A stretch of DNA of 6,336 nt from Actinomycetes bacterium. Its GTDB lineage: Bacteria > Actinomycetota > Acidimicrobiia > Acidimicrobiales > RAAP-2. The notes under the pieces are model-generated. The model made no database searches, was not told the origin of the DNA, and saw only the letters and a program-made list of their open reading frames with translations. Numbering within the stretch: the stretch's first letter is position 1; every line of letters starts with the position of its first letter. This document shows positions 5,170 to 6,336 of the stretch, piece after piece. The stretch covers positions 1 to 6,336 of the forward strand of contig JAKCEC010000078.1 in the NCBI GenBank assembly GCA_021841725.1, in the 5' to 3' direction. A program made the translations under genes and the position numbers.

Positions 5170-5939
5170 TCCCCCACCGCCCGCGCACCCGTGATCGGCG
5201 TGCGCAGGGTGTCGCCGACGTCAAAACGTTGACGGTGCGCCCCGCCCAAGATCCACGCGGAACCCTGGCCCCGCACCACCCACTCTTCGGGACCCCCCAC
5301 GATGGCGGTGTCCTCGTCGACGCCCACGACCGTGACGTCCTCGTCGTGACCCACCAGGAATCGCGTGGCCACGTCGGGCATTCGCTTCACGAACGCGTCG
5401 AAGTGGGGGATGACCCGCACGTGGCGCAGCAGCGCGAGTCCCGGCGTCCCCCCCTCGCGCGGGTGGCGGATGGTGGGTACCCACGACGCCATCACCATGG
5501 CCCCCGCGCTACAACCCGCCAGCGCGGCGCCCGCGCGCCAGCGCGCCTCGATGGCCGCCCACAGCTTGGTATCGCGCAAAGTCTGGGCGAGGAAGTTCGG
5601 ATTCCCCCCCGAGAGGTAGATGAGTCCCGCGTCCTCGATCAACGCGACGACGGCGGGATCGTCGGCGTCCTCGCGCGTCGCCACCGGCACCGTCACCGGC
5701 GTCACCCCGATGCGGCGGGCCTGTTCCACGCCCAGCCGGTGCCAGCGCTCGACGGTGGCGGGACCGTCGGGGACCGCCGCGGTCGCGATCTGTACGTAGC
5801 GCGGTGAACGGCCGGCGATGAGGGCGGCCTCGATGTCGGTCATCACCGGGAGGTACTCGCCGGAGCCGACGAGGGCGAGGGGCCCGGCCGAGTACTCTCT
5901 CGTCGCCCGTCCACCTTCGTTCGTCACGTCACTACTCAC
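5166..5939 (-). CDS. Peptidase S51-type hydrolase (PepE/cyanophycinase-like)
   Basis: 257 residues with the class I glutamine-amidotransferase-like fold pattern of peptidase family S51. Visible landmarks: GPLALVGSGEYLP at 19-31; LIYLSGGNPNFLAQTL at 106-121, the usual GG-N motif near the active site; the nucleophile elbow G142-C143-S144-A145-G146 with S144 as predicted nucleophile; VIPHFD at 176-181 with H179 as predicted catalytic histidine; and GVDEDTAIV at 206-214 with acidic D208/E209. Known S51 members cleave Asp-X dipeptides (PepE) or cyanophycin (cyanophycinase); I cannot decide between these or another substrate. There is no signal peptide; the first 18 residues are polar and probably disordered. 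The start is GTG 5939, chosen because TACCGT lies 7 nt upstream and gives a leaderless arrangement; a second GTG four codons later is an alternative. It is the first gene of an operon with the amidase, so the two enzymes may act on the same peptide or amide pool. Confidence 0.88.
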   Translation of the reverse strand: MSSDVTNEGGRATREYSAGPLALVGSGEYLPVMTDIEAALIAGRSPRYVQIATAAVPDGPATVERWHRLGVEQARRIGVTPVTVPVATREDADDPAVVALIEDAGLIYLSGGNPNFLAQTLRDTKLWAAIEARWRAGAALAGCSAGAMVMASWVPTIRHPREGGTPGLALLRHVRVIPHFDAFVKRMPDVATRFLVGHDEDVTVVGVDEDTAIVGGPEEWVVRGQGSAWILGGAHRQRFDVGDTLRTPITGARAVGE

Positions 5940-5946
5940 CCTCGCT

Positions 5947-5952
5947 ACGGTA
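5947..5952 (-). promoter_or_regulatory. -10 box for the S51 hydrolase-amidase operon (leaderless)
   Basis: The minus strand reads TACCGT, a TANNNT match 7 nt before the GTG at 5939, the same spacing as in ctaB. No distinct -35 was found. Confidence 0.4.
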
Positions 5953-5965
5953 ATGCGGGGGACGG

Positions 5966-5982
5966 CCCGCCTTGACGGCGGG
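5966..5982. repeat. Inverted repeat between divergent promoters
   Basis: CCCGCC (5966-5971) and GGCGGG (5977-5982) flank TTGAC, a perfect 6-bp inverted repeat. It sits between the two divergent -10 boxes, in the -35/spacer region of the rightward promoter, so it could be an operator. GC-rich sequence makes such repeats common by chance. Confidence 0.3.
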
Positions 5983-5984
5983 GG

Positions 5985-5990
5985 TACGAT
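5985..5990 (+). promoter_or_regulatory. -10 box for the 108-residue membrane protein gene (leaderless)
   Basis: TACGAT fits TANNNT and lies 8 nt before ATG 5999, with no Shine-Dalgarno between. TTGACG at 5972-5977 resembles a -35 but is only 7 bp away and so cannot serve this box. Confidence 0.5.
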
Positions 5991-5998
5991 GGCCCCCG

Positions 5999-6325
5999 AT
6001 GGCGCTCACCACGTACCGCGAATGCAGCGGCGCCGAGAAGCGCGCCGCGTTGCGCGTCTTCTGGACCCGCCGCCCGGACCCGTCCGCGAAGGTCAACGAC
6101 GCCGCGCGCGAATACGCCCCCTACGCGTTCGTCCTCGTCGGCGTCGTGGTCCTCGAGTTGTCCGTCATCGCGGTGGAGTTGGTGGCGCGGGCCACCACCG
6201 GGGCCTGGGCGGCGGCGGCGGCGGCGGTCCTCGCGTGGTGGGGACTGAGCTGGACCGTCACCTGTCGACGACTCGTCGCGCGCGCCGGACGCGACGGACG
6301 CGCCAGCGACCCCGACCAGCGCTGA
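5999..6325 (+). CDS. Hypothetical two-span membrane protein
   Basis: 108 residues, not recognised. The first 40 residues are polar and basic (ALRVFWTRRPDPSAKVNDAAREYAP spans 17-41 with gaps in charge), followed by two hydrophobic segments at about 41-63 and 68-88 separated by a very short turn, then a basic, polar tail (CRRLVARAGRDGRASDPDQR begins at C89). Positive charge on both ends predicts a helical hairpin with both termini in the cytoplasm. The second segment contains six consecutive alanines. I chose ATG 5999 over the in-frame TTG at 5972 because a -10 box lies 8 nt before the ATG and would fall inside the longer version. It is divergent from the S51 hydrolase gene and runs almost to the window edge, so any operon partner lies outside. 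No function can be inferred. Confidence 0.65.
   Translation: MALTTYRECSGAEKRAALRVFWTRRPDPSAKVNDAAREYAPYAFVLVGVVVLELSVIAVELVARATTGAWAAAAAAVLAWWGLSWTVTCRRLVARAGRDGRASDPDQR
6209..6226 (+). repeat. GCG trinucleotide run (six copies)
   Basis: Six GCG codons in a row encode alanines 71-76 inside the second predicted membrane span of the small membrane protein. Such a run could change length by slippage in steps of one alanine without shifting frame. It may be ordinary codon bias in a GC-rich genome. Confidence 0.6.
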
Positions 6326-6336
6326 GGACGCGAGGG

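Noticed and set aside
4256..5224. 322-codon minus-strand ORF overlapping the amidase gene
   Set aside because: Arg/Gly-rich low-complexity translation in another frame of a well-conserved amidase; a high-GC shadow.
5070..5807. 245-codon plus-strand ORF across the amidase/S51 junction
   Set aside because: It runs antisense through two genes with intact catalytic motifs; its translation is arginine-rich and featureless.
5972..5977. TTGACG as a -35 box for the 108-residue gene
   Set aside because: Only 7 bp from the TACGAT -10 box, far below the usual 16-19 bp; it forms the loop of an inverted repeat instead.
1..6336. tRNA, rRNA, CRISPR array, insertion sequence or attachment site
   Set aside because: I saw no cloverleaf-like segments, no regularly spaced repeats, no transposase or integrase motifs and no terminal repeats; almost all bases belong to coding genes.

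Overview
This is a GC-rich bacterial chromosome segment packed with genes, most likely from an Actinomycetota. Reasons: high G+C at third codon positions, long spurious ORFs on the antisense strands, GTG starts, and several genes that appear leaderless (a TANNNT -10 box 6-8 nt before the start codon and no Shine-Dalgarno). An acidimicrobial or similar deep-branching actinobacterial host is a guess from overall protein flavour, not a demonstrated placement. Nothing suggests a mobile element, phage, CRISPR array or RNA gene.

Layout. (1) Positions 1-904, minus strand: ctaB, haem o synthase (protohaem IX farnesyltransferase), running off the left edge. (2) 948-1886, plus strand: COX15/ctaA-type haem a synthase, divergent from ctaB across a 43-bp gap holding two mutually overlapping promoters and nested inverted repeats. 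(3) 1962-3705, plus strand: a tight three-gene operon with 4-bp stop/start overlaps. It encodes a 60-residue single-span protein, a short 208-residue cytochrome b with the four haem-ligand histidines of the b6 type, and a 313-residue protein with one membrane span at each end and a roughly 220-residue extracytoplasmic domain. (4) 3709-5939, minus strand: an S51-type (PepE/cyanophycinase-like) hydrolase translationally coupled to a downstream amidase-signature enzyme. The amidase converges on the cytochrome operon with only 3 bp between stop codons. (5) 5999-6325, plus strand: a 108-residue two-span membrane protein of unknown function.

How the genes fit together. ctaB and COX15 act in sequence (haem b to haem o to haem a) and supply haem-copper oxidases. 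The adjoining operon looks like a membrane electron-transfer module. It has a dihaem cytochrome b core but none of the usual bc1/b6f partners: no Rieske protein, no cytochrome c and no canonical subunit IV. The Qo-site signatures I would expect (PWGQ-like in the cd region, PEWY in subunit IV) are not visible. This operon is the most interesting object in the window and may be a poorly described cytochrome b complex. The S51 hydrolase and amidase form a separate, probably catabolic pair acting on peptides or amides.

Regulatory architecture. The four transcription units that start at divergent gaps look leaderless, whereas the cytochrome operon has an AT-richer leader and a strong AGGAGG. A possible intrinsic terminator and a 10-bp palindrome separate COX15 from that operon. 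A large two-tier stem-loop lies just past the operon's last stop codon, inside the 3' end of the convergent amidase gene.
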